The notes: generated by a model not told the origin, from the sequence alone. A DNA stretch of 64,000 bases from Gemmobacter lanyuensis (GCF_014652355.1 NZ_BMYQ01000001.1:804180-868179), one strand, 5' to 3'. Shown: positions 1 through 8,625, counted from the first letter of the stretch. Program-made: numbers and translations.

Positions 1-625
1 CTTCTTCCGTCTGGCGGAAGATGTCGCCGTATTTCAGCGGAATGGGGCTGTCGGGATCGTTGAAGGGCATGTCCATGACATGGTCAATCCCCAGCACATA
101 CATGGCCAGACGTTCCAGACCATAGGTCAGCTCGCCCGAAACCGGCTTGCAGTCATGGCCGCCGACCTGCTGGAAATAAGTGAATTGCGACACTTCCATG
201 CCGTCGCACCAGACCTCCCAGCCCAGCCCCCAGGCGCCCAGCGTGGGGCTTTCCCAGTCGTCTTCGACGAAGCGGATGTCATGCAGGCTGGTGTCGATCC
301 CGATGGCCTCGAGGCTGCCAAGATAGAGATCCTGCAGATCCGGCGGGCTCGGTTTGATCAGCACCTGATATTGATAATAGTGCTGCAGGCGGTTGGGGTT
401 TTCGCCATAGCGCCCGTCGGTCGGCCGGCGCGAGGGCTGGACATAGGCCGCAGCCCAGGGGGTCGACCCCAGCGAACGCAGGGTGGTGGCCGGGTGGAAG
501 GTGCCCGCGCCAACCTCCATGTCATAGGGCTGCAGCACCGCGCAGCCCTTGGCGCCCCAGTAGGTCATCAGGCGCAGGATGATTTCCTGAAAGCTGCGGG
601 GCGTGGTCACGGCGGCGGCGGTCAT
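1..625 (-). CDS. glyQ: Glycine--tRNA ligase alpha subunit (partial)
   Basis: Alpha subunit of the heterotetrameric (alpha2beta2) class II glycyl-tRNA synthetase, which charges tRNA-Gly in the cytoplasm. The reverse strand reads from an ATG at 625 and stays open to the window edge, giving about 208 residues, so the C-terminal third is missing. Recognisable GlyQ stretches include [37 protein letters not shown] and [19 protein letters not shown]. The subunit is normally near 300 residues. glyS would be expected just outside the window. It is divergent from the next gene, leaving about 165 bp for two promoters. Confidence 0.95.
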   Translation of the reverse strand, partial: MTAAAVTTPRSFQEIILRLMTYWGAKGCAVLQPYDMEVGAGTFHPATTLRSLGSTPWAAAYVQPSRRPTDGRYGENPNRLQHYYQYQVLIKPSPPDLQDLYLGSLEAIGIDTSLHDIRFVEDDWESPTLGAWGLGWEVWCDGMEVSQFTYFQQVGGHDCKPVSGELTYGLERLAMYVLGIDHVMDMPFNDPDSPIPLKYGDIFRQTEE

Positions 626-790
626 CTTCTACCTCTTCGCAAAGCAGTGTCTCCATAGGAGACGGGCGCCGAGGCGTCAATGCGGGCACGCTCGCGCAAC
701 TGTCAGAATCCATCAGACCTTCGTCGTTTGCATGGGTCGCCCGCAGCGTGTAACGGTCAGGTCAGGCAGTTTGACGGGACCGTGACAAGA

Positions 791-2518
791 ATGATGCAAG
801 TGATTTACGGGCTGGTGCTTTGCGCGGCGTTGGCCCTGCCTTCCGCAGCTGCGGCGCAGGACCAGATCTGGCTTCAGATCGAGGCACAGCCCACTCTCAA
901 TGAGGCGTCCGACCGCGCGCAGGCCTATGCGGCTCTGTTTCCCGATGTGTCGGGGTTCTCCACCGGGGGGTGGTATGCCATCGCGCTGGGGCCGTTTCAG
1001 GATCGTGCCGCCGCCGAAGACCGCCTGCGGCAGCTGAAATCCGAAGGGCTGATCCCGCGCGACAGCTTTATCGCCTCGGGCGGGGATTACCGCGCGCCCT
1101 TCTGGCCTGCGGGGCAGTCTGCCCCTGTCGTGGCGCTGTCCGATCCGGGTGACACCCCTCTCGTCGCCGCCGAACCCGCCCCGCTGTCCAGCACGGAAAC
1201 CCCGGAGGAGGCCCGTGCGGCCGAAGCGGCCCTGCCCCCCGAAGCACGCCAGAAGCTGCAGGCCGCGCTACAATGGTTCGGCCATTACGATGGCAAAATC
1301 GACGGGTCTTTTGGCGCGGGCACCCGGCGCAGCATGGCCGATTGGCAGACCGAGCAGGGAGAAGAGCCGACGGGTATCCTGACCAGCACCCAAAGACAAA
1401 GCCTTGTCGCGGCCTATGATCAGGCACAGGCCGAGCTGGGCCTTGCCACCCAGACCGAGACCGAGGCCGGGATCGAGATCACCCTCCCGACCGCACTTGT
1501 AGAATTCGACCATTATGAACCTCCATTCGTTCACTTCCGGGCCAAGAACGGTTCCGAGGTGCAGGTCATCCTGATTTCGCAGCCCGGCGACCAATCCACG
1601 CTTTATGGCCTTTACGACGTGCTGCAAACGCTCGAGATCATGCCTGTCGAGGGGGAGCGTTCCAGGTCCGAGGCGTCATTCACCATCGACGGACGCAGCG
1701 CGACCCGCGCGACCCATGCCTATGCCGAACTGTCAAAGGGTCTGGTCAAGGGCTATATCCTGGTCTGGAACCCGAAGGAGGATGCGCGGATGGCGCGCGT
1801 TCTGGCGGCGATGCAGTCCAGCTTCCGCTCGGTGGGCGATACCGCGCTTGACCCGGGGCTTGTCCCGCTCAGCGATGAAACCCGCCGCGGCCTGATGGCC
1901 GGGCTTGAGGTGCGTCGCCCCGTCTTGTCGCGCAGCGGGTTTTATGTGGACGGCAATGGCACTGTCGCCACCGTGGCCGAGGCCGTCGAGGGCTGCAACC
2001 GCATCACGCTCGACCTGCGGCACGATGCACGGCTTTTGCATGTGGACCCAGCGACCGGCCTTGCCTTGCTGACGCCGGTCACGCCCCTGTCCCCGCCGGC
2101 CGTTGCGGATCTGCTCTCCGGTCCGGCGCGCAGCGGGCAGGATATTGCCGTGTCGGGCTACAGCTATGAAGACAAGTTGCCGGCCCCGACCCTGACCTTC
2201 GGCACGCTGGAAGAGATGAAGGGCCTGAACGGCGAAACCGGGGTGGCACGCCTGTCAGTCGAGGTTCTGGCGGGGGATGCGGGCGGCCCTGTGCTGGATA
2301 GCACAGGCACCGTGATCGGCCTTCTGCTGCCGCGCGATACCGAAGGGGCGCGGCGTCTTCCCGCCTCGGTCTCTTACGCGCTGCAGGCGGCAACGCTGGC
2401 CCCGCGCCTGTCCGAGGCCGGAGTTGCGCCGCGGGCCTCGACCCGCACCGGCGCCCTTGCGCCGGAAGACCTGAACCGTCTGGCCGAAGGCATGACCGTG
2501 CTGGTGTCCTGCTGGTAA
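791..2518 (+). CDS. Exported SPOR / peptidoglycan-binding protein with degenerate trypsin-like domain
   Basis: 575 residues from the ATG at 791; an in-frame ATG at 680 lacks signal-peptide character, whereas 791 gives a clean signal peptide (residues 1-22, cut after SAAAAQ). Residues about 24-98 look like a SPOR repeat and about 150-208 like a PG_binding_1 domain (FGHYDGKIDGSFGAGTRRSM). The last 200 residues resemble a trypsin/HtrA-like domain, but all three catalytic positions appear substituted: Glu397 for His in TVAEAVEGC, Gly423 for Asp in DPATGLALL, Ala497 for Ser in GDAGGP. A periplasmic peptidoglycan-associated pseudoprotease is inferred. An intrinsic terminator follows. Confidence 0.8.
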   Translation: MMQVIYGLVLCAALALPSAAAAQDQIWLQIEAQPTLNEASDRAQAYAALFPDVSGFSTGGWYAIALGPFQDRAAAEDRLRQLKSEGLIPRDSFIASGGDYRAPFWPAGQSAPVVALSDPGDTPLVAAEPAPLSSTETPEEARAAEAALPPEARQKLQAALQWFGHYDGKIDGSFGAGTRRSMADWQTEQGEEPTGILTSTQRQSLVAAYDQAQAELGLATQTETEAGIEITLPTALVEFDHYEPPFVHFRAKNGSEVQVILISQPGDQSTLYGLYDVLQTLEIMPVEGERSRSEASFTIDGRSATRATHAYAELSKGLVKGYILVWNPKEDARMARVLAAMQSSFRSVGDTALDPGLVPLSDETRRGLMAGLEVRRPVLSRSGFYVDGNGTVATVAEAVEGCNRITLDLRHDARLLHVDPATGLALLTPVTPLSPPAVADLLSGPARSGQDIAVSGYSYEDKLPAPTLTFGTLEEMKGLNGETGVARLSVEVLAGDAGGPVLDSTGTVIGLLLPRDTEGARRLPASVSYALQAATLAPRLSEAGVAPRASTRTGALAPEDLNRLAEGMTVLVSCW

Positions 2519-2542
2519 CGCCACAGGTGGTGCCGGGGATTG

Positions 2543-2572
2543 GGGCCATCGTCGGTAGACGGTGGCCCTTTT
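2543..2572 (+). terminator. Intrinsic terminator of the SPOR/pseudoprotease gene
   Basis: An 11-bp stem (GGGCCATCGTC pairing with GACGGTGGCCC, one G-U pair) with a GGTA loop is followed by TTTTGCT. It starts 25 bp after the stop codon, between two convergent genes. Confidence 0.75.
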
Positions 2573-2576
2573 GCTG

Positions 2577-4025
2577 TCAGCGCATCCAGAAGCGGGGCAG
2601 GAACAGCATGAAGACTGCAATCAGCGACAACCGGCCCAGCAGCATGGCCAGCGTCATCACCCATTTCGCCGTCGCCGGAAAGTCGATGTAGGTGCCCGTT
2701 TCCGCAATGGCCGGACCAATCCCGTAGCCGATATTGCCCAGCGAAGACCAGCTGGCAAAAAGTGCCGTGTGGAAATCAATCCCGGTCAGGGTCAGCGCCA
2801 CGGCCACGCCGCCGATCAGCAGGATGTAACTCGTCACGAACATCATCACGCCGTTCAGCGTTTCGGCATCGACCGTTTTTCCCGCATGGCGCACCGGGGC
2901 CACACGATGCGGCATCGAAATTTGCCGCAACTGCGCCCGGACCGCGGCCATCGCCACCTGCACCCGAAACACCGTCAGCGCGCCCGAGCTTGACCCCGAA
3001 CACCCCCCGATCACCCCCACGAAGAACGCCGCCACCAACACAAATCCGCCCCAGGCGGTGAAGCTGCCGGAAAAATAGCCCGTCCCGGTCATGATCGAGA
3101 TCATGTTGAAAAGCGTTTCGCGAAAGATCGGCTCAATCGGGCCGCTACTTGTCAGGACGCGCCATAGTGTCACCACCCCCACCGCGGTTGCCATCCAGAT
3201 CACATAGGACCGCACCTGCGGATCGCGCCACAGCGCATCGCTTCGCCCCGTCACCATCTGGACATAGCGGATATAGGGCAAGGCGGCGACGGCCATGAAA
3301 AAGGCCCCCGCATATTCCCCCGCCCCCGCATAGACGTTGAACGAGGCGTCACGTCCCGAAAAACCGCCTGTCGCAATCGTGGAAAACCCATGGATCACCG
3401 CGTCAAGCGAGGTCATGCCAAACCCCTTGTAAACAAGGATGCAGACCAGCGTGAGCCCGGCGTAAACCCCGACCAGCGACAGGGCAATATCGCTTGCCCG
3501 GGGCAAGATCTTGCCAAAGGTGTCAAAGCCCTCGGTCTTGAAGAACTGCATCCCGCCGACGCGCATGATGGGCAGGAAGATCATCGCGATGAAGGCCATG
3601 CCCAGCCCACCCAGCCAGTTGAGCATCCCGCGCCAGAGGTTCATGCCCGCCGGAAGTGCGTCCAGCCCCACGATCACGGTGGACCCGGTGGTGGTGATGC
3701 CCGACACCGCCTCGAAATAGGCATCCGTCAGGCCCAGCTCCGGCGCACCCAGCATCAGGGGCAATGCCCCGAACAGCGGCACCAGAACCCAAAGACCAAA
3801 GGTCAGCAGAAAGGCAGATCGCAGGTCGAACGCCTGTTTCAGCGCGCCATGCGTTGCCAGAACGATCATCGCGCCGAAGCCCGCGCTCAGAAAGGCGGCC
3901 TGCACCATGCCCCCGGCATTGCCGTTCCGCAGGCTCAAATCCAGCGCGGCAGGCAGCAACATCAGCAGCCCGAGCAGCAGGATGATCCGACCGAGGATAT
4001 TGGCAACAGGGGCATAAGCGTTCAT
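2577..4025 (-). CDS. trkH: TrkH-family potassium uptake protein
   Basis: Membrane channel subunit of the Trk K+ uptake system, which works with cytoplasmic TrkA (not in the window). 482 residues, the usual length. The four pore loops of the family can be read: TTTGSTVIVG, FSTIATGGFSG, ISIMTGTGYFSG and WSSLGNIGYGIG, each with the filter glycine, separated by hydrophobic helix pairs. Starts at ATG 4025 with the membrane segment NILGRIILLLGLLMLLPAAL. It faces the preceding gene tail to tail and lies about 100 bp downstream of folE2 on the same strand, beyond that gene's terminator. Confidence 0.93.
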   Translation of the reverse strand: MNAYAPVANILGRIILLLGLLMLLPAALDLSLRNGNAGGMVQAAFLSAGFGAMIVLATHGALKQAFDLRSAFLLTFGLWVLVPLFGALPLMLGAPELGLTDAYFEAVSGITTTGSTVIVGLDALPAGMNLWRGMLNWLGGLGMAFIAMIFLPIMRVGGMQFFKTEGFDTFGKILPRASDIALSLVGVYAGLTLVCILVYKGFGMTSLDAVIHGFSTIATGGFSGRDASFNVYAGAGEYAGAFFMAVAALPYIRYVQMVTGRSDALWRDPQVRSYVIWMATAVGVVTLWRVLTSSGPIEPIFRETLFNMISIMTGTGYFSGSFTAWGGFVLVAAFFVGVIGGCSGSSSGALTVFRVQVAMAAVRAQLRQISMPHRVAPVRHAGKTVDAETLNGVMMFVTSYILLIGGVAVALTLTGIDFHTALFASWSSLGNIGYGIGPAIAETGTYIDFPATAKWVMTLAMLLGRLSLIAVFMLFLPRFWMR

Positions 4026-4076
4026 GGGGCCGAGCCTTGGCCGCCCCGCCCCGGCATGTCAAGCAGCGCCCAAAGG

Positions 4077-4106
4077 AAAACCCTGCCCCCGTTCTGGGGG
4101 ACAGGG
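4077..4106 (-). terminator. Intrinsic terminator of folE2
   Basis: Read on the minus strand: CCCTGTCCCCC, loop AGAAC, GGGGGCAGGG (one bulged base), then TTTTCC. It begins about 20 bp after the folE2 stop and separates it from trkH. Confidence 0.75.
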
Positions 4107-4127
4107 TCGAACATGGGACAGGGAAAA

Positions 4128-5216
4128 TCAGCCGACGTGGAACAGGGTCGAGAACATCCGCGGGTCAAGGCTCGCCTGTGCGAAGGTCGGGCCCGAGGTC
4201 AGCACGCTGACCGCGTCATGGCTGTGCAGGCTTTCCTGATGGCTGGCGATCACGCGGAAATCGCCGATGCGCGGATCATCCTGAAGCCCCTCGCAGAACA
4301 GACGCGCGGCGTCTTCCACGAAGATCGGGTTGGCGGCGTTCAGCTCGGCAAAGGCCTGTTCGTCCTCGCGCTTGACCATGACCTGCGTCTCGGTCGGCAC
4401 CGCGCGGCGGCAGAGTTCGATCAGGTCTTCGAACCACAGCCGCGGGCCGGGGTTCGCCACCACCGAAATCCGCGCGACCGACCGCTGCGAATGCGGCGTG
4501 GCCAGCTGCCCACGCGACCGGCGCGCATGTTCCGACAGCTCGAGCGAGCAGGGGCAGGTGCTGGAATAGACGTAGTCAAGGTGCATAATCTTCAGCCGCT
4601 CGCCCGCGCGATCGACCAGTTCCAGCGCGATGTCGTAATACTGCCAGCCCGACAGGCCCGAGCGGAGCGATTGCACCCGCGCGGGGAAGCTGAACCGCAT
4701 CTGGATGCGCGCATCAAAGCTGCCCAGATCACGTTTGTAATCGCTCAGCGCGCGATCGATGACCTCAAAGCTGAAGGCGCTTTCGGCATGGGCATAAAAG
4801 GACCGCATGATGCGGCTCATGTTGATGCCCTTCTTCTCCGCCTCAAGGCTGACGGTGCCAGTGACAGATGTCTCCAGCATCACTTCGGCCGCATCACGGG
4901 TGCGATAGCGGATCGGCAGGCGGAAGTTGGAAATGCCCACATGCTGGATCTGCCGCTTTGCGCCGCGGATCAGGCTGGAAGGGCCATTCTGCAGGTCCGG
5001 CAAACTGTCCTTGTAGGCGTCATCCACCTTGAATTCGGTCGGATAATCGCGGCTCAGGTCAGGATAGCCGTCGCCGATCAGCGCCCGGGCCGCGGGGTCC
5101 AGCGCCTCAAGCTCGGCCGTGCTGGCACGGCCCGCCCATTGCCGCAGCAGCTGCAGCGCTGCCGCAGCCTCATCCAGGCCCGGCTTCCGGTCGATTTCCG
5201 GCGTATGGATATTCAT
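4128..5216 (-). CDS. folE2: GTP cyclohydrolase FolE2 (type IB)
   Basis: Converts GTP to 7,8-dihydroneopterin triphosphate, first step of folate biosynthesis, in the cytoplasm. 362 residues, typical of the FolE2 (COG1469) family, which is unrelated in sequence to FolE. Family signatures include DLQNGPSSLIRGAKRQIQHV, the Cys-containing STCPCSLELSEHARR and the HSQRS motif. A GGGAG ribosome site precedes ATG 5216. FolE2 enzymes are often used under zinc limitation and can be Zur controlled; I looked for a Zur-like palindrome in the 123-bp leader and found none, so it may be the only GTP cyclohydrolase here. Confidence 0.95.
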   Translation of the reverse strand: MNIHTPEIDRKPGLDEAAAALQLLRQWAGRASTAELEALDPAARALIGDGYPDLSRDYPTEFKVDDAYKDSLPDLQNGPSSLIRGAKRQIQHVGISNFRLPIRYRTRDAAEVMLETSVTGTVSLEAEKKGINMSRIMRSFYAHAESAFSFEVIDRALSDYKRDLGSFDARIQMRFSFPARVQSLRSGLSGWQYYDIALELVDRAGERLKIMHLDYVYSSTCPCSLELSEHARRSRGQLATPHSQRSVARISVVANPGPRLWFEDLIELCRRAVPTETQVMVKREDEQAFAELNAANPIFVEDAARLFCEGLQDDPRIGDFRVIASHQESLHSHDAVSVLTSGPTFAQASLDPRMFSTLFHVG

Positions 5217-5339
5217 CGCGCGCTCCCGTCCTCAAACTTGGTCGCTGGGTCACAATATGGGATCTGTCCCGGTCGCATCCAGCCCATGCATCCTTTTTAC
5301 GGACCTTTTGCGACATCGGATCACTGGTTCTGACGAAGA

Positions 5340-5807
5340 TCACGCATTTGGCACCGGACACGCCATGCGAAAATTCTCGATCTGCTGGCCAAGGCGTTCA
5401 ACATGCTGCGCCGCGACCATCTGCCAGCCCATCCGCAGAAAGAACGGCCGGGCCATGCGGCTGGCCTCGACATGCAGCTGCGCCAGCCCCTGCCCCTTCG
5501 CCCAGGACAGCACCGCTGCGTGCAGCGCATCCGCGACGCCGGTCCCGCGGCAATCGGGACGCACGAAGGCGAGATCGAGATAGCCATCCCCCCGCACAGA
5601 AAAGAACCCCGCCGCCCCGTGTTCATCGGTGGCGACGAAGGTCTCCAACCCCGCAAGGCGCTGGCCGACCCCCTCGGCCGTGGGGCGTTCGGGGGCCCAG
5701 GCGGCCAGAACCTCGGCCGGGTATTTCGGCGCGGCCCCGATGCGGACCGCGTCGAAAAAGAGATCGGCCAGAGGCCCCGCATCCGCAGGGGCGAAACGGC
5801 GGATCAC
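5340..5807 (-). CDS. GNAT-family N-acetyltransferase
   Basis: 155 residues, a single GNAT domain with the acetyl-CoA-binding stretch CRGTGVADALHAAVLSWA (an R/QxxGxG/A-type loop) and the C-terminal FFLRMGW typical of the fold. Substrate unknown. The start is a GTG at 5807, one base after the metZ stop (TGAGGTG), so it is probably translationally coupled to metZ and shares its riboswitch-controlled transcript. No residue pattern identifies the acceptor. Confidence 0.8.
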   Translation of the reverse strand: MIRRFAPADAGPLADLFFDAVRIGAAPKYPAEVLAAWAPERPTAEGVGQRLAGLETFVATDEHGAAGFFSVRGDGYLDLAFVRPDCRGTGVADALHAAVLSWAKGQGLAQLHVEASRMARPFFLRMGWQMVAAQHVERLGQQIENFRMACPVPNA

Positions 5808-5808
5808 C

Positions 5809-6990
5809 TCAGGCCGCGTCCAGCGCGCGCTTCAGATCGGCGATCAGATCCCCGGCATCCTCAAGCCCGACGGACAGGCGGATCAACCCCGGCGTGATCC
5901 CCAGCGCATCCTTCTGATCCTGCGGCAGACGCTGGTGCGTCGTGGTCGCAGGATGGGTGGCAATGGATTTCGCATCCCCGAGGTTGTTGGAAATCTTGAT
6001 GATTTCCAGCGCGTTCATGAAGCGGAAGGCCGCTTCCTTGCCGCCCTTGATGTCAAAGGCCACCATCGTGCCGCCCGACCCCATCTGCGCCATTGCAAGA
6101 TCATATTGCGGGTGGCTGGTCAGCGCGGGGTGGATGACGCGGCTCAGACGGGCGTCGCCTTCCAGAGCGGCGGCCACCTGCAGCGCGGAATCCGCCATGG
6201 CGCGGCAGCGCAGGTCCAGCGTCGCCATGCCGTTCAGCATGATCCAGCTGGTGAAGGGGCTCATCGAGCCGCCGGTATGTTTCATGTAGGGTTCCAGCAC
6301 CTTGCGGATATATTCCTGCGTGCCGCAAACCACCCCGCCAAGCGCGCGCCCCTGCCCGTCGATATGTTTCGTCGTGGAATAGACGATGACGTCGGCGCCC
6401 AGATCCACCGCGCGCGAGAAGATGGGGGTCGAGAACACATTGTCCACGATGACCAGCGCGCCAACCGCATGGGCAATGTCGGCCACCGCGCGGATGTCCA
6501 CCAGCTCCAGCGTCGGGTTCGACATGCTTTCGAAGAACACGGCCTTGGTCGTGGGGCGCATCGCCGCGCGCCACTGATCCAGATCGGCGCCATCGACGAA
6601 GGTCACCTCGACGCCATAGCGCGTCAGGATTTCCTCGAGGATATACAGGCACGACCCGAACAGCGCCTTGGAAGAGACCACATGATCCCCCGCGCGCAGC
6701 AGCGAGGCCAGCGCCCCGTTCACCGCCGCCATGCCCGAGGCCGTGGCGAATGCATCTTCGGTGCCTTCCAGCGCGGCGATCCGTTCTTCGAACATCCGCG
6801 TGGTCGGGTTGCCATAGCGGGCGTAGATGAATTCATCGCCTTCCAGCTTGACGAACCGGGCCTCGGCCGCCTCGGCGGTGGGATAGACGAAGCCCTGCGT
6901 CAGGAAGATGGCCTCGGCCATCTCGCCATACTGGCTGCGGCGGCTGCCTTCATGCACCAGCGTGGTGCGCGTCTTCCAATCCTTGCTCAT
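5809..6990 (-). CDS. metZ: O-succinylhomoserine sulfhydrylase
   Basis: PLP enzyme of direct sulfhydrylation: makes homocysteine from O-succinylhomoserine and sulfide in methionine synthesis. 393 residues, normal for the Cys/Met-metabolism PLP family. The PLP lysine lies in STTKHIDGQG; substrate-binding YARYGNPT and the SNPTLELVDI loop are present. MetZ-type identity rather than cystathionine gamma-synthase is supported by overall sequence and by the SAM-II riboswitch in its leader, a control typical of alphaproteobacterial metZ/metA genes. Followed after one base by an acetyltransferase gene. Confidence 0.93.
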   Translation of the reverse strand: MSKDWKTRTTLVHEGSRRSQYGEMAEAIFLTQGFVYPTAEAAEARFVKLEGDEFIYARYGNPTTRMFEERIAALEGTEDAFATASGMAAVNGALASLLRAGDHVVSSKALFGSCLYILEEILTRYGVEVTFVDGADLDQWRAAMRPTTKAVFFESMSNPTLELVDIRAVADIAHAVGALVIVDNVFSTPIFSRAVDLGADVIVYSTTKHIDGQGRALGGVVCGTQEYIRKVLEPYMKHTGGSMSPFTSWIMLNGMATLDLRCRAMADSALQVAAALEGDARLSRVIHPALTSHPQYDLAMAQMGSGGTMVAFDIKGGKEAAFRFMNALEIIKISNNLGDAKSIATHPATTTHQRLPQDQKDALGITPGLIRLSVGLEDAGDLIADLKRALDAA

Positions 6991-7006
6991 GTCCTGCCTC
7001 CGGCAA

Positions 7007-7037
7007 AGAAAAACCCCGAAGACCGTTGGCTTCGGGG
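7007..7037 (-). terminator. Terminator hairpin in the metZ leader
   Basis: On the minus strand, CCCCGAAG, loop CCAACGGT, CTTCGGGG, then TTTTTCTTTG: an intrinsic terminator placed between the SAM-II aptamer and the metZ ribosome site (GGAGGCAGGAC). This layout fits transcription attenuation controlled by S-adenosylmethionine. Confidence 0.8.
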
Positions 7038-7049
7038 TCGCGGCCCTTC

Positions 7050-7101
7050 ACCTTTTAGCGGTTTGTTTAACGTGGCCCGCAATCCGGTCACAAAGCGCCA
7101 C
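7050..7101 (-). ncRNA. SAM-II riboswitch (metA/metZ leader motif)
   Basis: The minus strand carries the conserved SAM-II core: GTGGC ... GTGACCGGATTGCGG, then GCCACGTTAAACAAACCGC and TAAAAGG. GTGGC/GCCAC forms P1 and GCGG/CCGC fits the pseudoknot helix. The class binds S-adenosylmethionine and turns down methionine genes in alphaproteobacteria. It begins at the predicted transcription start and is followed by a terminator hairpin 13 bp further on, so SAM binding probably favours termination before metZ. Confidence 0.93.
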
Positions 7102-7108
7102 GGCCAAG

Positions 7109-7137
7109 GGCATACGCCCCGGCGCGGCAAAGGTCAA
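7109..7137 (-). promoter_or_regulatory. metZ promoter
   Basis: Minus strand TTGACC (7137-7132), 17-bp spacer, TATGCC (7114-7109). The expected start near 7102 coincides with the first base pair of the SAM-II P1 helix, which supports both calls. Confidence 0.65.
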
Positions 7138-7240
7138 CGCTGGCAAATGGGGGCTGGCAAATGTGAAGGCGGGCGGCCTTGCCCTTTGCCGCCGATCGTC
7201 GTTTGATCGCGCCGCATGCGACCTGAGGAAAGGACCTGCG

Positions 7241-7933
7241 ATGACCATCGCGCTTTACTACTGGCCCACGCCGAATGGCCACAAGATCACCATCGCGCTT
7301 GAGGAACTGGGCCTTCCCTATGAGATCCGGCTGGTGAACATCGGCGCGGGCGACCAGTTTAACCCCGATTTCCTGAAAATCGCGCCGAACAACCGGATGC
7401 CCGCGATCATCGATCCCGATGGGCCGGACGGGGCGCCCATCTCGATCTTTGAATCGGGGGCAATCCTGCAATACCTGGCCCGCAAGACCGGCCAGCTTTA
7501 TGGCGAAACCGAGCGCGCCCGCGTGGCCACCGACCAGTGGCTGATGTGGCAGATGGGCGGCGTGGGGCCGATGGCCGGACAGGCCAACCATTTCCTGAAA
7601 TACGCCCCCCAGATGGACCCGCCGCAAATCCTGCCCTATGCACAGGATCGTTATCGGAAAGAGGTGGGGCGGCTTTACAGCGTGCTGGACCGGCAGCTGG
7701 CCGACAAGCCCTTTGTCACGGGCGATCAGCTGACCATCGCCGATATCGCGATCTGGCCCTGGGCGATCAGCTGGGAACAGCAGCAGCAGACGCTGGAAGA
7801 CAAGCCCCATTTCGCCCGCTGGCTTGCCGATCTGGGCGCGCGCCCTGCGTTCCAGCGCGGTCATGCCGTGGGGGCAGAACTTCGCAAGCCCACGCTCGAC
7901 AAACAGGCGATCGAGAACCTTTACAAACGCTGA
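7241..7933 (+). CDS. Nu-class glutathione S-transferase (YfcG/YghU-like)
   Basis: 230 residues. N-terminal thioredoxin-like domain with TPNGHKITIALEELGLPYE and APNNRMPAI, then an all-helical C-terminal domain with the GGVGPMAGQ and TIADIAIWPW signatures. These match E. coli YfcG-type enzymes, which reduce disulfides with glutathione rather than conjugate it; the Thr/Asn of TPNG is the usual active-site position. The ATG at 7241 follows AGGAAAGGA; longer reading from 6908 would cross the divergent metZ leader. Cytoplasmic; substrate unknown. Confidence 0.9.
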   Translation: MTIALYYWPTPNGHKITIALEELGLPYEIRLVNIGAGDQFNPDFLKIAPNNRMPAIIDPDGPDGAPISIFESGAILQYLARKTGQLYGETERARVATDQWLMWQMGGVGPMAGQANHFLKYAPQMDPPQILPYAQDRYRKEVGRLYSVLDRQLADKPFVTGDQLTIADIAIWPWAISWEQQQQTLEDKPHFARWLADLGARPAFQRGHAVGAELRKPTLDKQAIENLYKR

Positions 7934-7939
7934 ACGGTC

Positions 7940-7959
7940 GGGCGCCCCGCGGGGCGCCC
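7940..7959. terminator. GC-rich palindrome between convergent genes
   Basis: A perfect 20-bp palindrome with arms GGGCGCCCCG lies between the GST stop (7933) and the yciB stop (7966). It can fold in both transcripts but has no U tract, so terminator function is only likely. Confidence 0.45.
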
Positions 7960-7965
7960 CGCTTG

Positions 7966-8625
7966 TCAGTTGCCCGCGTCTTTCGAGGCGTCATCCTTCG
8001 GCAGGGCCTGCGCCTCAAAGAGCTTGCCCTGCGTCATGAGGAAGGCAAACAGCGCGATGGGCAGGCCGAAGGTCTTGAAGCTGACCCAGGTCTCGGTCGA
8101 AAAGCTGCGCCAGATCCCTTCGTTGGCGATGGCGAGCAGGATGAAAAAGCCGGTCATCCGCTTGGTCAGGATCATCCAGCCTTCCGCCTTCATGGGCAGC
8201 GCCTCACCCAGGACCAGCTTCAGGTAGCTTTCCCCCCGCGCCAGACCAAAGCCAAGGATGGCGGCAAAGATCAGATAGATCGCCGTGGGCTTCATCTTGA
8301 ACAGCCGTTCATCCTGCAGCCAGACCGACAGGCCGCCAAAGACCACGACCAGCACCAGCGTCACGATCTGCATGGGCGAAAGCCGCCCCGTCAGCGCCCA
8401 GATGGCCGCCGTCGAGGCGATCATCAACGGGATGAAAGCCGCCGTCACCACCAGAAAGCCGCTGTATTCGGCCCCGGCAATCGCAAAGCTGCGGTCCTTG
8501 AGCAGGACATAGCCTGCGAAAAAGGCGATGATCGGCCCGAATTCCAGCAGCGCCTTCATCCGCCCCGAAAGCGCACGCGCCCCGTTTTCCGCCTTCGGCC
8601 CCGAATTCGGCCCCTGACCGCTCAT
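7966..8625 (-). CDS. yciB: YciB/IspZ-family inner membrane septation protein
   Basis: 219 residues with five or six hydrophobic segments (for example FGPIIAFFAGYVLL, IVTLVLVVVFGGLSVWL, AIYLIFAAILGFGLA, MTGFFILLAIANEGIW). The family signature WxxxSTETWVSFKTFG and KPTAIY are present. In E. coli YciB is an inner-membrane protein linked to the division and elongation machinery; the precise role is unsettled. The start ATG overlaps the stop of the upstream exporter (ATGA), making it the last gene of ftsY-exporter-yciB. Confidence 0.9.
   Translation of the reverse strand: MSGQGPNSGPKAENGARALSGRMKALLEFGPIIAFFAGYVLLKDRSFAIAGAEYSGFLVVTAAFIPLMIASTAAIWALTGRLSPMQIVTLVLVVVFGGLSVWLQDERLFKMKPTAIYLIFAAILGFGLARGESYLKLVLGEALPMKAEGWMILTKRMTGFFILLAIANEGIWRSFSTETWVSFKTFGLPIALFAFLMTQGKLFEAQALPKDDASKDAGN

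Noticed and set aside
80-658. Plus-strand open frame of 192 codons at the left edge
   Set aside because: Opposite to glyQ, whose reverse-strand translation is unmistakable and open to the window edge.
3390-5333. Long plus-strand open frame (647 codons) over trkH and folE2
   Set aside because: Antisense to two well-supported genes and crosses the folE2 terminator; composition is typical of a mirror frame.
5217-5339. Zur-type operator expected before folE2
   Set aside because: No TATAAC-type palindrome found in the 123-bp leader; only a ribosome site is clear.
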